Below, in pieces: positions 28,601-50,803 of a DNA stretch of 64,000 bases. The notes below the pieces were generated by a model that made no database searches, was not told where the DNA came from, and worked only from the letters and a program-made list of their open reading frames with translations. Location: positions 6,053,501-6,117,500 of the forward strand of contig NZ_CP083952.1 in NCBI RefSeq assembly GCF_006442545.2. The letters run 5' to 3'. The stretch's first letter is position 1. Each line of letters starts with the position of its first letter. The stretch is from Mesorhizobium sp. B2-1-8. GTDB lineage: Bacteria > Pseudomonadota > Alphaproteobacteria > Rhizobiales > Rhizobiaceae. Both the position numbers and the translations under genes were made by a program.

Positions 28601-29449
28601 CTCGGCACGTTGCGGCCGTTGATTGAAGGCGGCAAGAGCCTCGCCGATGAAGCCTGGCTCGTCGCCGAGCTTTCGCAGGCAGCGAGCTCCCTGCAGACGG
28701 GCGTTCCACGCTTCCTCGTCCCAACCGCCCATGGCGGCGCGTTTGGCGTAGGCCACCGCGGCCTCCGCCGTCCGCCCGGCGTCGCGATAGGATTGCGCCA
28801 AGTAGAACCAGTAGCGTTGATTTTCCGGATCCTTCTCGAGGGCCTCCAGCAAAAGCTTCGCATCACGTTCGAACTTGTCGACCCGGTTCGATCCGCTGGC
28901 GTGGTCCTTGTACCAGGCACTGCGCAGTTCCTGCACGCCCTCGGGCACGTCGAGATATTCGTGGGTCACGCCGTGGTAGCGCGCGCCAGCGTCGCGCCTG
29001 ACCAGGCGCGTGTTCCAATAGGCCAGGCCGGAATCCGAGCGTTGCAGAAGCCGGTAGCCCGAGCTGTCGAGCTGCTCGCGGAAGCCCGCGTCCTCGACCA
29101 CCAGTTCCATGTCGGCGTCGTCAAACAACAGATAGTCGTAAGCGAGTGGCGAGGCATAGGCATGATCGAGCGCTGCGTTGCGCGCCTGCTCGAAATTGTG
29201 GAATGGGAATTCGTGCAACTCGCCCGGCAGGTTGCGGGCAGCGAAGAAAGATTTGATGAAATCCTGGGTCCCATCGGTCGAGCCGGTATCGCCGATGACC
29301 CAGCAGTCGATGTGGTCGACGACCGCCCCGAGACAGCGTTGCAGGTTCGCCATCTCGTTTTTGACGATCATGTTGAGGCAGAGGCGCTTGCGGCTTGTCA
29401 TCTGTGAATCGTCGGCTCCGTGCGGCGGTTCCGTCACGCCCCTCGACAT
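25625..29449 (-). CDS. Giant four-module glycosyltransferase/methyltransferase
   Basis: 1,274 residues. Module 1 (about 20-200) is a GT2 with LNMIVKNEMANLQRCL, IGDTGSTDGTQDF and LLFDDADMELV, followed by TPR-like helices to about 340. Module 2 (about 390-700) is rich in beta strands (SNPSVARLGDQIVLLQRTVNY, WHPDERRLLISYSVTDSE), resembling a GH130-like propeller. Module 3 (about 800-1030) is a sugar-transferase with the DXD signature RYALLYEHGGLWMDSDVILLRPF. Module 4 (about 1045-1250) is a SAM methyltransferase (RLMEIGLCRGLAEG, QVIGVDLTDF, LDVIIDDGSHASFDEQL). The gene ends directly before the TTG of the next. The start at 29449 is uncertain; an ATG at 29401 is possible. It leads the minus-strand group that runs to 21131. 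Confidence 0.82.
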   Translation of the reverse strand: MSRGVTEPPHGADDSQMTSRKRLCLNMIVKNEMANLQRCLGAVVDHIDCWVIGDTGSTDGTQDFIKSFFAARNLPGELHEFPFHNFEQARNAALDHAYASPLAYDYLLFDDADMELVVEDAGFREQLDSSGYRLLQRSDSGLAYWNTRLVRRDAGARYHGVTHEYLDVPEGVQELRSAWYKDHASGSNRVDKFERDAKLLLEALEKDPENQRYWFYLAQSYRDAGRTAEAAVAYAKRAAMGGWDEEAWNARLQGARCLRKLGDEPGFIGEALAAFNQRPQRAEPLYDLARFYRDKGMNDASVLFAEAGLAIKRPEQDILFLEDYVYTTGLLEEFAIAANYSRDPVRKDRGFAACNWLALNREIGDGPRDLAWSNLYFYVQPAKTMMPSFSARPVGFTAPDGYRPSNPSVARLGDQIVLLQRTVNYTLAEDNLQYGTPGGAPVHTRNFLLRLNDEFAVQSAREVLPPVDMPEPAYGRVLGFEDMRPFAWRDALWGVSCVRELTPEGWCEQVVARIDEKDSCRLTDWRPLHPAGPRVHEKNWMPQVKPATAGGAAEKLQFIYLCDPTRIVDERGTIVSEIPPAIAAQRFRGGTQLIAFAGGWLALIHEVQWRTAEKRRYYLHRFVWFDEANALQKVSRPFFFDKKGVEFAAGLAWHPDERRLLISYSVTDSESWIATVEEAEVRSLLQDVDSLPSGAADTASRLTLASRHGAAEAGIKPDRSDHGAMGDASRAPSQGKDFGAGGMKSTDEIFHEFAPFLRNVDSPPERRERSRQFDARISPFLASDDTALPQINCFYQVMSDKAEHRTLIAATTSMRAAGHPVRVWSYAPEKLAFLVPHGVEVRNADDVVPRALFERIVSGSEIRYFSDIFRYALLYEHGGLWMDSDVILLRPFPFRGDHFFNLQWRGSHKGHFICGNVIYAKPYSHHLRALYELSIERFHTAHGKEFGDIGPKLLSDYIASDAGDALREWVFSPMFFNTIDWNEIDRFEKPIAELADYLNDDRVFGIHLWTARNEARPAGEGTPLISSLIDPLDSFPTFTSLADRFNTDKNRHTGNRHCYARIYDRLLSPRRLSMQRLMEIGLCRGLAEGNQTETPSVSLWQSYFPFCQVIGVDLTDFSQLNNGRFKSFVGDQSKLDDLRRVAAKLEPGSLDVIIDDGSHASFDEQLTLREFFPLVAEGGWYFLEDLDWQPPGEDLGKITLTKTLLREIQQHGRARSVDPLGVSALADQFAEILFFDSHYELNRAKLLGGLVAIRKGASGCPRGKMYHGIFSEGN

Positions 29450-29664
29450 AGTTCACCGCCATTTGCCAGGTGTCGTCAAGATCGAGAAACGTTGATGCGT
29501 GGTTCTAACTGGCACCCGCCAGAGGCCTGCCACGCCCGACCTTGATCATTTGCGACATGGCTAGAGTTGGAAAGGAGACGTTAAGTCTTAGGTTCTCAAG
29601 AACAATTTTCAGCAATTGCCGACAAGGAATGGCCGGCGCCCGCCCCTTGATCAATTATCCGTCC

Positions 29665-29705
29665 GCTTATAGTTTACAAATCCCTAATTTTTGGTTTACT
29701 AATAT
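29665..29705 (+). promoter_or_regulatory. Conserved paired-TTTAC element, copy 1
   Basis: An AT-rich block with TTTACAAAT from 29673 and TTTACTAATAT from 29695, about two helical turns apart (22 bases). An almost identical block precedes the second collagen-like gene (35043-35085, spacing 23). Their surroundings have diverged, so the element seems to be under selection, as a promoter core or a regulator site. TAATAT could be a -10 box. Confidence 0.5.
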
Positions 29706-29934
29706 ACAGCGTTGAGTGCACTCGCGCAGTTTCGCGGGTGGGTTGGCGTTCTTGAGAGGGTTTTAGGAGTTCTGGAGTAGCTAGGCCCCTTCGCGGCTGA
29801 AGCAGGTGCGTTCGCAAAGCGTGCGCTGCCGCGCATATGTTTGTCCTTCTTCTGGAGGCGGACGGGTTCCCGTTCCGGAGTTCCCTCTCGAGTTTTCGCC
29901 GCGACATCGGCGTGGACGTGACGGGAGTGAAGTC

Positions 29935-30180
29935 GTGAGTTGGGTAAAATCGCGTGCGCATCGCAGGAAGAGTGAAGCCTTGGCTTCGCCACCCCCTAAC
30001 CATTCGCGGCCGGACCTCGGAACCGATCTAGGGATCGGCTACCGGCGCTGCCGTTTGCCAGACGAACAAATCCAAAAACCAGCGCGGCGCGCCGTCGGCA
30101 CACGTGGTGCACAACGGTGCCCGGCGTCTGCCCACCCACCCACCAGACCGGCCGCGTCGCGCTCGGTCGGGCGCTTCTAG
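29935..30180 (+). pseudogene. Possible relic 5' end of a collagen-like gene
   Basis: A frame of 81 residues opens with GTG-AGT at 29935, preceded by GGGAGTG. The same GTG-AGT and ribosome-binding site occur at 35329 before the second collagen-like gene. The first residues are similar (VSWVKSRAHRRKSEAL against [16 protein letters not shown]), then the frame becomes Arg/Pro-rich and stops. The first collagen-like gene itself starts 458 bases later. This suggests that the original N-terminal segment of copy 1 was separated from its body. It may instead be a short untranslated relic. Confidence 0.4.
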
Positions 30181-30232
30181 AAGACCGAACACGAAAGGCG
30201 CGGCGCAATCGTCGCTGACCGAGGAGGAAATG

Positions 30233-30547
30233 ATGAGCTATATAGAAGGGTTTGCGGTCATGGAAGTTGCCGTTAGAGGCGTCTTGCCCATCGGCGACTC
30301 GACCGAAAGCGTGCCTTATTTGATCCTGGACACGGCCAAGAGCGCCATCGTCGGTCAGGTCATTCTTCCCAAGGCCGTCAAGCGAAGCCTCGCCGTCGCT
30401 ATCACCGTCAAGGTTCCGGCCGCAGCCGGCTCACTTGCGATTGGCACGTTTGACGATGGCGGGAATTTCCAGGTCGCCAGCTTCCTGCGCGTAGAGACCC
30501 CCGCCGTAGAACGTCCCGACGGTGCTGTCGGGCCGTCCGGAAGATGA
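30233..30547 (+). CDS. Hypothetical 104-residue protein preceding the first collagen-like gene
   Basis: MSYIEGFAVMEVAVRG begins at 30233, with AGGAGG at 30222-30227 five bases before. The sequence predicts beta strands separated by short loops (YLILDTAKSAIVGQVILP, LAVAITVKVPAAAGSLAIG), ending in a Pro/Gly-rich tail. There is no signal peptide, membrane span or known domain. It lies 90 bases upstream of the first collagen-like gene on the same strand and shares its leader, so co-transcription is likely. No paralogue precedes the second gene. It may be a chaperone, cap or minor component of the same surface structure, but that is speculation. Confidence 0.6.
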   Translation: MSYIEGFAVMEVAVRGVLPIGDSTESVPYLILDTAKSAIVGQVILPKAVKRSLAVAITVKVPAAAGSLAIGTFDDGGNFQVASFLRVETPAVERPDGAVGPSGR

Positions 30548-34735
<4,188 letters not shown>

Positions 34736-34772
34736 GCGGCGAATGGACCCGGCTGGTCCAAGTCGAGAACGA

Positions 34773-34802
34773 GCGCGCGGGCTTCGCTGGAAGCCCGCGC
34801 GC
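34773..34802 (+). terminator. Strong hairpin after copy 1
   Basis: A perfect 13-base inverted repeat, GCGCGCGGGCTTC at 34773-34785 and its complement at 34790-34802, around a four-base loop, 38 bases after the stop codon. Only a short, weak T run follows (ATTCTTCCTT), so it may act as a rho-independent terminator or as an mRNA 3'-end stabiliser. Confidence 0.6.
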
Positions 34803-35042
34803 CGATAATTCTTCCTTGTCGGCTCGGGCAGTCGCCCCGCGGCGCCTGGATCGCCGATCATGGTCAGCGCCAGCTGGCACTTCAGCAAGCTCCGCGGCCG
34901 GCCATGGCGGTTATTCGCAGCATTCGCAGCACCTGAAAGGAAGCCGGCAAGTCTTCGATTTTCAGGAACAATTCGCGCGAGTCCGACCCTCAAATATTGA
35001 CCGAAGTCTGCTGCCTCGTTCTCGGCAATTTACCAATTCCCT

Positions 35043-35085
35043 GCTTAATAGTTTACAAATCGCTAATTTTCGAATTTACTAATAT
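35043..35085 (+). promoter_or_regulatory. Conserved paired-TTTAC element, copy 2
   Basis: Matches the element at 29665-29705, with GCTTAATAGTTTACAAAT at the left and TTTACTAATAT (35075-35085) at the right; the two TTTAC boxes start 23 bases apart. It lies 244 bases before the GTG chosen for copy 2. Probably the promoter or the binding site of a common regulator for both large genes. Confidence 0.5.
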
Positions 35086-35166
35086 CTGGGTATGGCGGAT
35101 GCCCGCGGATCGCACGGCCGGTGGCCGCAAGATCTGTGCAGGCGGGTTGGGCAGGGATCTGGGTAG

Positions 35167-45087
<9,921 letters not shown>

Positions 45088-45130
45088 GCGGGAATGTTGA
45101 CAACGGAGACGGTCCAAATTTGAGGACTGA

Positions 45131-45162
45131 CGCGCGGGCGGCGCCAATGCGAAATCCGCGCG
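45131..45162 (+). terminator. Weak hairpin after copy 2
   Basis: CGCGCGG at 45131-45137 can pair with CCGCGCG at 45156-45162 around an 18-base loop, 44 bases after the stop. There is no T run. It is much weaker than the hairpin after copy 1, so read-through into the transporter genes is possible. Confidence 0.25.
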
Positions 45163-45294
45163 CGCGAAAAGGATTGGCATGAGAGTCGCGCTGTGGATCA
45201 ATTCGGAGTACAAAAGGGGGATGAACGGTGACCTCGGCGGAGGCAAATTGCTCAGGGCATCGGTGAGTTCGCCCGCGTACCGGAAGGCAAGTCC

Positions 45295-47592
45295 ATGGTG
45301 AACATCACCGTGAACCCGGAAATCCAGCCGGTCTCGATCCGCGCCGGCACCGAAGGCGCGGCCGACCAGGCGAGCGGTCCCGATGCGGCGGCGCAAACTC
45401 CCGGCGGTCCCGCCGAATGCGACGGGATCGGGCCACGCCTCAAGGCGATGCTGCGGGCCGCCCGCTATCATGGCGTCGAACTTGATCCCAACGAATTCAA
45501 GGCCGTGAGCGCGGTTCCGGCCGCCGCCGATCTGTCGCAGTGGGCGCAGGACGCCGGCATGTGGTCACGCGCCGTGCGCATACGCTGGTCCCACCTTCTG
45601 CGCTTCCAGGACGCCGGACCAGTCGTCTTGTTGTTCAACGATGGCGGCGCGGCTTTGCTTATCGGCGCGAGCGCCGAGCGAAACGTCGTCTTCCTGAAAA
45701 GTGCGGATGCACCCGACGATGGTGAAGCCGTCGCCATTGACGAGTTGCGGCTGTCGCAGGTTTGGACGGGCGAGGCACTGCTGCTGCGCGCCACACGGTC
45801 CTATGTCGCGGCGGACGCCCCCTTCACCCTTCGCTGGCTCGCCGAACTGGTGCGTCTCGAAAGCCATGCCTTGCGCGATATCACCATCGCCTCGTTCACG
45901 CTGAGCGTCCTTACCATCCTGCCGCCGCTCATTGTCATGACGGTGGTCAACAAGGTGCTGCAGTTCAACAGCATCTCGACGCTGGTGCTGTTGTCCGCGG
46001 TGATCGCCGTGGTTTTCGTCTACGAGACTCTGCTTGGCCATGCGCGGCGACTGATCATCAATGTCGTCGGCGCGCGTCTGGACACCAAGCTGCAGCTGCA
46101 CGTCTTCAGCCGGCTCTTGCGCCTGCCGCTCGATTATTTCGAGCGCCATCCGGCTGGCGAGACGATGTATCACTTGGCTCAAGTCTATCGTATCCGCGAA
46201 TTCCTGACCGGAAAGCTCCTCAGCACGTTCCTGGATATGATCACGCTCTGCGTGCTGGTGCCGGTCATGTTCTATATCAACGCTAGCCTCGCCTGGATCG
46301 TGCTGACCTGCGCGGTCGTGATCATGCTGATCATCCTTGCGTTTCTCAGACCGCTGCGCCGGAGATACCAGAGGGTGGTCGAAGCAGAGACCTGGAAGGC
46401 GGCGGCGCTCGGCGAAACTGTCGTCGGCATCAAGACGGTGAAGGCGCTCGGCCTCGAGCCGCAGCGCAAGGCGCTCTGGGACGAGCGGGTGGCGGAAGCG
46501 GGAAAGGCGCGTCTCGCCTTTGGACAGCTGGCAAGCTGGCCGCAGACCATGGTCACGCCGATCGAACGTTTGATGGTGCTCGGCACCATGCTGATCGGCG
46601 CCTATCTCGCGATGAACGACCGCTCGGGCTATATGGTCGGCGGCCTGTTCGCCTTCATGATGATCTCCCAGCGTGTAGCGCAGCCGCTGGTCGGCCTGGC
46701 GCGACTGGTCGAAGACTACGAGGAGGTCGGTGCGGCGATCGGCGAGGCAGCGTCGGTTCTCAACCGGCCGCTGGAGAGCAGTTCGAATTCCACCGGCCTC
46801 AGGCCCAGGCTCGTCGGCGAGGTCACGTTCAGCGACCTGACCTTCAGCTATATCGCGACAAAGACACCGGCGCTCGACCGGGTCAGCTTCCACATTCCTG
46901 CCGGCAGCATGTTTGGCATTGTCGGGCGCAGCGGGTCGGGAAAGTCGACCATCGCGCGCCTCCTGCAAGGAATCAACCGCGACTACAGCGGGTTTCTCAA
47001 GCTCGATGGCGTCGACCTCAAGGAGATCAACCTGCGCCATCTTCGCCAAGGGCTCGGCGTGGTCCTCCAAGACAACTTTCTGTTCCGCGGATCGATCCGC
47101 GACAACATCATCGCCGGGCGCGCAGGCCTGACGCTTTCCGATGCCATGCGTGCGGCGCACCTCGCCGGCGCCCAGGAATTCATCGAACGCATGCCCAATG
47201 GCTACGACACCTACATCGAGGAAGGTTCGCCCAATTTGTCAGGCGGTCAAAAGCAGCGGCTGGCAATCGCCCGCGCCCTCATCCACGATCCGACCATCCT
47301 CATCCTCGACGAAGCGACCAGCGCACTCGACCCGGAGAGCGAAGCGGTGGTCAGCGCCAACCTCATGCGCATCGCCAGCGGGCGCACGATGATCATCGTT
47401 TCGCACCGGCTCTCCTCGCTTACCGAGTGCGATAACATACTGGTCATGGATCAGGGCAAGGTTCTCGACGTCGCGCCGCACGCGACCCTGCTGGAACGAT
47501 GCGCGCTCTATCGCCAGTTGTGGTCGCAGCAGAACCGGCACCTCGACGGCCGCCACGGCCGCCCGGTCGCCGTTCCGCCGCGGTTGGTTTGA
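45295..47592 (+). CDS. Type I secretion ABC transporter with degenerate C39-like domain
   Basis: 765 residues, ATG at 45295 with GGAAGG eight bases upstream. Residues about 45-165 resemble the C39 peptidase fold, but the catalytic Cys is missing (GPRLKAMLRAARYHGVEL where CLxxVL would be expected) and the His region is changed (GGAALLIGA). It is thus a HlyB-like C39-like domain that binds, not cuts, the substrate. The transmembrane domain spans about 195-480. The ATPase has VGRSGSGKST from 543, LSGGQKQR from 648 and ILILDEAT from 668. Family knowledge says such proteins export RTX-type or giant adhesins through HlyD and TolC. The flanking giant genes are the obvious substrates; the outer-membrane partner is not in the window. 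Confidence 0.9.
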   Translation: MVNITVNPEIQPVSIRAGTEGAADQASGPDAAAQTPGGPAECDGIGPRLKAMLRAARYHGVELDPNEFKAVSAVPAAADLSQWAQDAGMWSRAVRIRWSHLLRFQDAGPVVLLFNDGGAALLIGASAERNVVFLKSADAPDDGEAVAIDELRLSQVWTGEALLLRATRSYVAADAPFTLRWLAELVRLESHALRDITIASFTLSVLTILPPLIVMTVVNKVLQFNSISTLVLLSAVIAVVFVYETLLGHARRLIINVVGARLDTKLQLHVFSRLLRLPLDYFERHPAGETMYHLAQVYRIREFLTGKLLSTFLDMITLCVLVPVMFYINASLAWIVLTCAVVIMLIILAFLRPLRRRYQRVVEAETWKAAALGETVVGIKTVKALGLEPQRKALWDERVAEAGKARLAFGQLASWPQTMVTPIERLMVLGTMLIGAYLAMNDRSGYMVGGLFAFMMISQRVAQPLVGLARLVEDYEEVGAAIGEAASVLNRPLESSSNSTGLRPRLVGEVTFSDLTFSYIATKTPALDRVSFHIPAGSMFGIVGRSGSGKSTIARLLQGINRDYSGFLKLDGVDLKEINLRHLRQGLGVVLQDNFLFRGSIRDNIIAGRAGLTLSDAMRAAHLAGAQEFIERMPNGYDTYIEEGSPNLSGGQKQRLAIARALIHDPTILILDEATSALDPESEAVVSANLMRIASGRTMIIVSHRLSSLTECDNILVMDQGKVLDVAPHATLLERCALYRQLWSQQNRHLDGRHGRPVAVPPRLV

Positions 47593-47594
47593 CC

Positions 47595-49037
47595 ATGTCG
47601 CGCGGCTCACTCGCATCAGGTCTGGCAATCATGAGTAGCACCTCTCTCACCGCCCTCCCCGCTCGGCGGCATCGGATGGAAACGAGGGATCCGACGACGC
47701 CGGCCATACTCGAGTTCCAATGGCCGTCGACGGCTGTCGCCAACGCGCCTGTTCCACGGGCTGCGCGCGGCATCGTCTGGATCGTTTCCAGCCTGGTCAT
47801 CGCGCTGATCGCCCTGGCTGGGCTGATGCCGGTCGATCAGGTCGTAACGACCAGAGGGCTGGTGGTATCGCAATCCCCCAACATAGTCGTGCAACCGCTG
47901 GATACAGCGATTGTTCGCTCGATCGAGGTGCGGGAGGGACAGCGCGTCCAGGCCGGCCAGTTGCTTGCCCGCCTCGACGCGACCTTTGCCTCAGCCGACC
48001 TGGCGGCGCTGGCGATGCAGGTTTCGACGCTTGAAGCCGAGGTGGCGCGATTGAAGGCGGAGGCCAGCGGGCAGGCATTCACCTATAACGGCCTCGATCC
48101 GAGCTGGACCCTGCAGATGTCGATATTCGAACACCGCAAGGCGGTTTACGACGCCAAGGTGGAGAGTTTCGAACGCCAACGTGACGAACTCAGTTCGGTG
48201 ATTTCGCGATCGCAATCGGATGCCGACGGCTATCGCCAGCGACTCACGGTCGCCGACTCGATCGAACAGATGCGCAAGCAGCTCGAGGCAAGGCAGGTGG
48301 GAAGCCGCCTCAACACGCTCCTGGCCGAGGACAACCGGGCGGAAATGTCCCGGGCGCTCGGCAATGCCGAGCAGACCGCCGAAGCCGCCAAGCGCCAGCA
48401 AGCAGGCGTGGCCGCCGAGCGCGACGGCTACATTCAGGGCTGGCGGGGTGAAGTCTCGCAAAGCCTGTCGGAAGCGAGCTCGCGGATCTCCGACGCCCGC
48501 GAACTCCTCAACAAGGCAAAGCTTCGAAACCAGTTGGTCGAGTTGAGGAGCCAATCAGATGCCATCGTTCAATCGGTGGCAAAGGTCTCCGTCGGCTCGG
48601 TCATGCAGTCAGGCGAGCGCTTCATCACGCTGGTGCCAGAAGATGCGCCGCTCGAGATCGAGACGAACATCGTTGGCAGGAGCAGCGGTTTTGTGCATGT
48701 CGGCGACCCTGTGGTCATCAAGTTCGACACCTTCCCCTATTCGCAATACGGCCTCGCCCATGGCACTGTGCGGGCACTCAGCCCCGACTCCTTCTCGGCG
48801 CAAGAGCAAGCGCGCGATCCGAACAGCTCCCTGGCCATGCTGCCTTCCGACGCCGAGCCGTTCTATCGGACGCGGATTTCCATCGACCAGGTCGCCCTCC
48901 ACGGTGTGCCCGCCGGTTTCACCGTCAGCCCCGGCATGCCGGTGACCGCCGACGTCAAGGTCGGCCGGCGCACGATACTCAAGTACATTCTCGGTGTGAT
49001 GCTGCCGATCGGCCAGGAGGCGATGCGGGAGCCATAG
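47595..49037 (+). CDS. HlyD-family type I secretion membrane-fusion protein
   Basis: 480 residues from an ATG at 47595, two bases after the transporter stop; an alternative ATG at 47631 is also possible. A single membrane span lies at about residues 58-79 (GIVWIVSSLVIALIALAGLM). The lipoyl-like half-motif is VVQPLDTAIVRSIEVREGQRVQAGQLLARLD, followed by a long coiled coil (about 165-340) and the closing beta domain with IETNIVGRSSGFVHVGDPVVIKF, then VSPGMPVTADVKVGRRTILKY. This is the periplasmic adaptor linking the ABC transporter at 45295 to a TolC-like channel. The frame is open upstream into the transporter gene, but that part is a shadow. Confidence 0.88.
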   Translation: MSRGSLASGLAIMSSTSLTALPARRHRMETRDPTTPAILEFQWPSTAVANAPVPRAARGIVWIVSSLVIALIALAGLMPVDQVVTTRGLVVSQSPNIVVQPLDTAIVRSIEVREGQRVQAGQLLARLDATFASADLAALAMQVSTLEAEVARLKAEASGQAFTYNGLDPSWTLQMSIFEHRKAVYDAKVESFERQRDELSSVISRSQSDADGYRQRLTVADSIEQMRKQLEARQVGSRLNTLLAEDNRAEMSRALGNAEQTAEAAKRQQAGVAAERDGYIQGWRGEVSQSLSEASSRISDARELLNKAKLRNQLVELRSQSDAIVQSVAKVSVGSVMQSGERFITLVPEDAPLEIETNIVGRSSGFVHVGDPVVIKFDTFPYSQYGLAHGTVRALSPDSFSAQEQARDPNSSLAMLPSDAEPFYRTRISIDQVALHGVPAGFTVSPGMPVTADVKVGRRTILKYILGVMLPIGQEAMREP

Positions 49038-49066
49038 AGTACCGGAGGAATCAAAGGCTCGGATCG

Positions 49067-50803
49067 ATGACAATCCTGGATCGGCTGACTCGTTTCGCCA
49101 GCCCGGCGGCATCGTTACGCCGGGCGATCCATCTGTCTGACAGCGGCAAGGTCGCTGAAGCCTTTCCGCTGATGGCGGTAGCGGCGCGCGCGGGGATTGT
49201 CGACGCCGAGTACCGGGTCGCGCGGTGCTATCTGGAAGGCTCGGGTGTGCCGCCGAGCCGCATGGAAGGCGCGCGATGGCTGCTTCGGGCAGCCAACCAT
49301 GGGAGTGCCGATGCGCAGGCGCTCCTCGCCGCTCTCCACGTCACCGGGCTGGTGACGGCGGAAGCTGACGGCAGCGGCTCCGAATCCGGGCATTTGTTCA
49401 AACCTGATTCCTCGGGGAAACCAGACTTCACGGCCGCTTTCGACTTTGCCACCAAGGCGGCCGAGGCAGGCTCGGCCACGGGACAGGCGATCCTCGGCTA
49501 TATCCTTACCAGCGGCCCCACATCGATGCGCGATGTCGATGCGGCACACCGCTGGTACGAGAAGTCGGCTTCCGCCGGCTGCCCCGAAGGGTGCCTGGGC
49601 TTTGCCTTGTCGCTGGCTCGCCTCGGCAAGCGCGAGAACAGGGCCAGGATTGCGGACGAGGTGAGACGCGCGGCCGACGCCGGCCTGCCGACCGCAATCT
49701 ATCTTCTCGCAGTCCTTAGCGAGCACGGGCTCGGCGTGGAACGCGACATGGCTGCAGCTGCGCAACTCTATCAGGCTGCAGCGGAAAAGGGCCTTCCCTC
49801 AGCCCAGTTTCGGTTGGGATTAGCGTTGATCGATGGTGGCCTCATCGACCATGATGTCGCTGCCGGAGAGGCGTGGATGCGGCGTGCCGCCTTGGCTGGC
49901 AATATCGAGGCAGCCTATCTCCTGGGCGATCGCTATGCGAAGACGCAGCGACCGGATTTTGCGGAAGCCGCGAACTGGTATCGGCGGGCGGCCGAAGCGG
50001 GCCACCAGGCCGCCGCCCGCGCTTTGGCCTCGCTCTATTTGACGGGAAACGGTGTGGCCGAGGACGTCGAGGAAGGGGCACGCTGGCTGCGCACTTCTGC
50101 AAATGGCGGCAATCAGGAGGCACAGACCGACCTCGCCAATCTTGTCCTCAAAGGAGCCGGCGAGCCCGACGACGGTGCAAGCGTTGCCGGATGGTTCGAG
50201 GCGGCCGCATCATCAGGCGACCTCATCGCGGCATTCAACCTTGGACTCTGTTTCGCCAAGGGCGTCGGCGTTCGCCAGAACGAGGGGCAAGCGGCGCACT
50301 GGCTGCGACGCGCGGCCGAGGGCGTCGCAGAGGCGCAATATATGTATGCCCGCCTCCTCCAGGATGGACGCGGCGTGGCGGCCGACCCAACTCAGGCCCG
50401 CGTGTGGTTTGCGCGGGCCGCCGACGCCGGCGTGCTCGACGCCCGGGTGGCGCTCGCCGAGATGCTACTCAATGGGCGCGGAGGCGCGCCCGAGCCCGAG
50501 GCTGCAATGCAGCTGTTTGAGCGGGCCGCCGTCGACGGTCACGCCGGGGCGATGTTTGCGCTTGGCGCGCTGTACGGAGCCGGCCACGGCCTGCCGGTCG
50601 ACCAGACAGCAGCGCAGAAATGGTACGCTGCCGCCGCCGGACGTGGGCACAGCCAGGCCCAACTCATGCTCGGACGTTATCTCTTGAAAGGTCTCGCCGG
50701 GGAGCGCGACCCGGTTGCCGCTCGCCTTTGGCTCGAGCGCGCGGCCGCGCACGGTATCGGTGAAGCGGCAGACGAACTCGCCGAGTTCGCCTCTCCACGC
50801 TAA
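49067..50803 (+). CDS. Sel1-like (TPR-type) repeat protein
   Basis: 578 residues made of about a dozen Sel1 repeats of roughly 36 residues, with the pattern A.YRVARCYLEGSGVP..RMEGARWLLRAANHG, AEAQYMYARLLQDGRGVAAD and LARCTxGxG-like ends. There is no signal peptide; it starts MTILDRLTRFASPAAS, so it may be cytoplasmic or use an unknown route. It lies 29 bases after the HlyD gene in the same direction, completing the secretion operon. Sel1 proteins act as scaffolds or regulators, for example ExoR-type proteins in rhizobia. Here it may guide substrate selection or glycosylation of the giant proteins, but nothing proves it. The gene ends where a truncated foreign-looking ATPase begins, at a likely rearrangement junction. 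Confidence 0.85.
   Translation: MTILDRLTRFASPAASLRRAIHLSDSGKVAEAFPLMAVAARAGIVDAEYRVARCYLEGSGVPPSRMEGARWLLRAANHGSADAQALLAALHVTGLVTAEADGSGSESGHLFKPDSSGKPDFTAAFDFATKAAEAGSATGQAILGYILTSGPTSMRDVDAAHRWYEKSASAGCPEGCLGFALSLARLGKRENRARIADEVRRAADAGLPTAIYLLAVLSEHGLGVERDMAAAAQLYQAAAEKGLPSAQFRLGLALIDGGLIDHDVAAGEAWMRRAALAGNIEAAYLLGDRYAKTQRPDFAEAANWYRRAAEAGHQAAARALASLYLTGNGVAEDVEEGARWLRTSANGGNQEAQTDLANLVLKGAGEPDDGASVAGWFEAAASSGDLIAAFNLGLCFAKGVGVRQNEGQAAHWLRRAAEGVAEAQYMYARLLQDGRGVAADPTQARVWFARAADAGVLDARVALAEMLLNGRGGAPEPEAAMQLFERAAVDGHAGAMFALGALYGAGHGLPVDQTAAQKWYAAAAGRGHSQAQLMLGRYLLKGLAGERDPVAARLWLERAAAHGIGEAADELAEFASPR

Larger units (their letters stand above)
29450..30232. other. Leader region of the first collagen-like gene block
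   Basis: This 783-base gap separates the giant transferase gene from the first secreted-protein block. It contains the conserved TTTAC element (29665-29705) and a stretch (about 29820-29945) whose bases match the leader of the second collagen-like gene (about 35215-35335). The two leaders differ by one- and two-base indels, so their sequence, not a protein, is what is shared. The left edge must hold the promoter of the minus-strand glycan genes. Confidence 0.55.

Noticed and set aside
19964..29449. Possible mobile element or prophage, because of the AT-rich genes and unusual enzymes
   Set aside because: No integrase, transposase, terminal repeats, tRNA target or phage structural genes are visible; only composition suggests transfer.
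45565..47160. A 531-residue minus-strand frame
   Set aside because: Antisense to the type I ABC transporter; its translation is rich in Arg, Asp and His without motifs.
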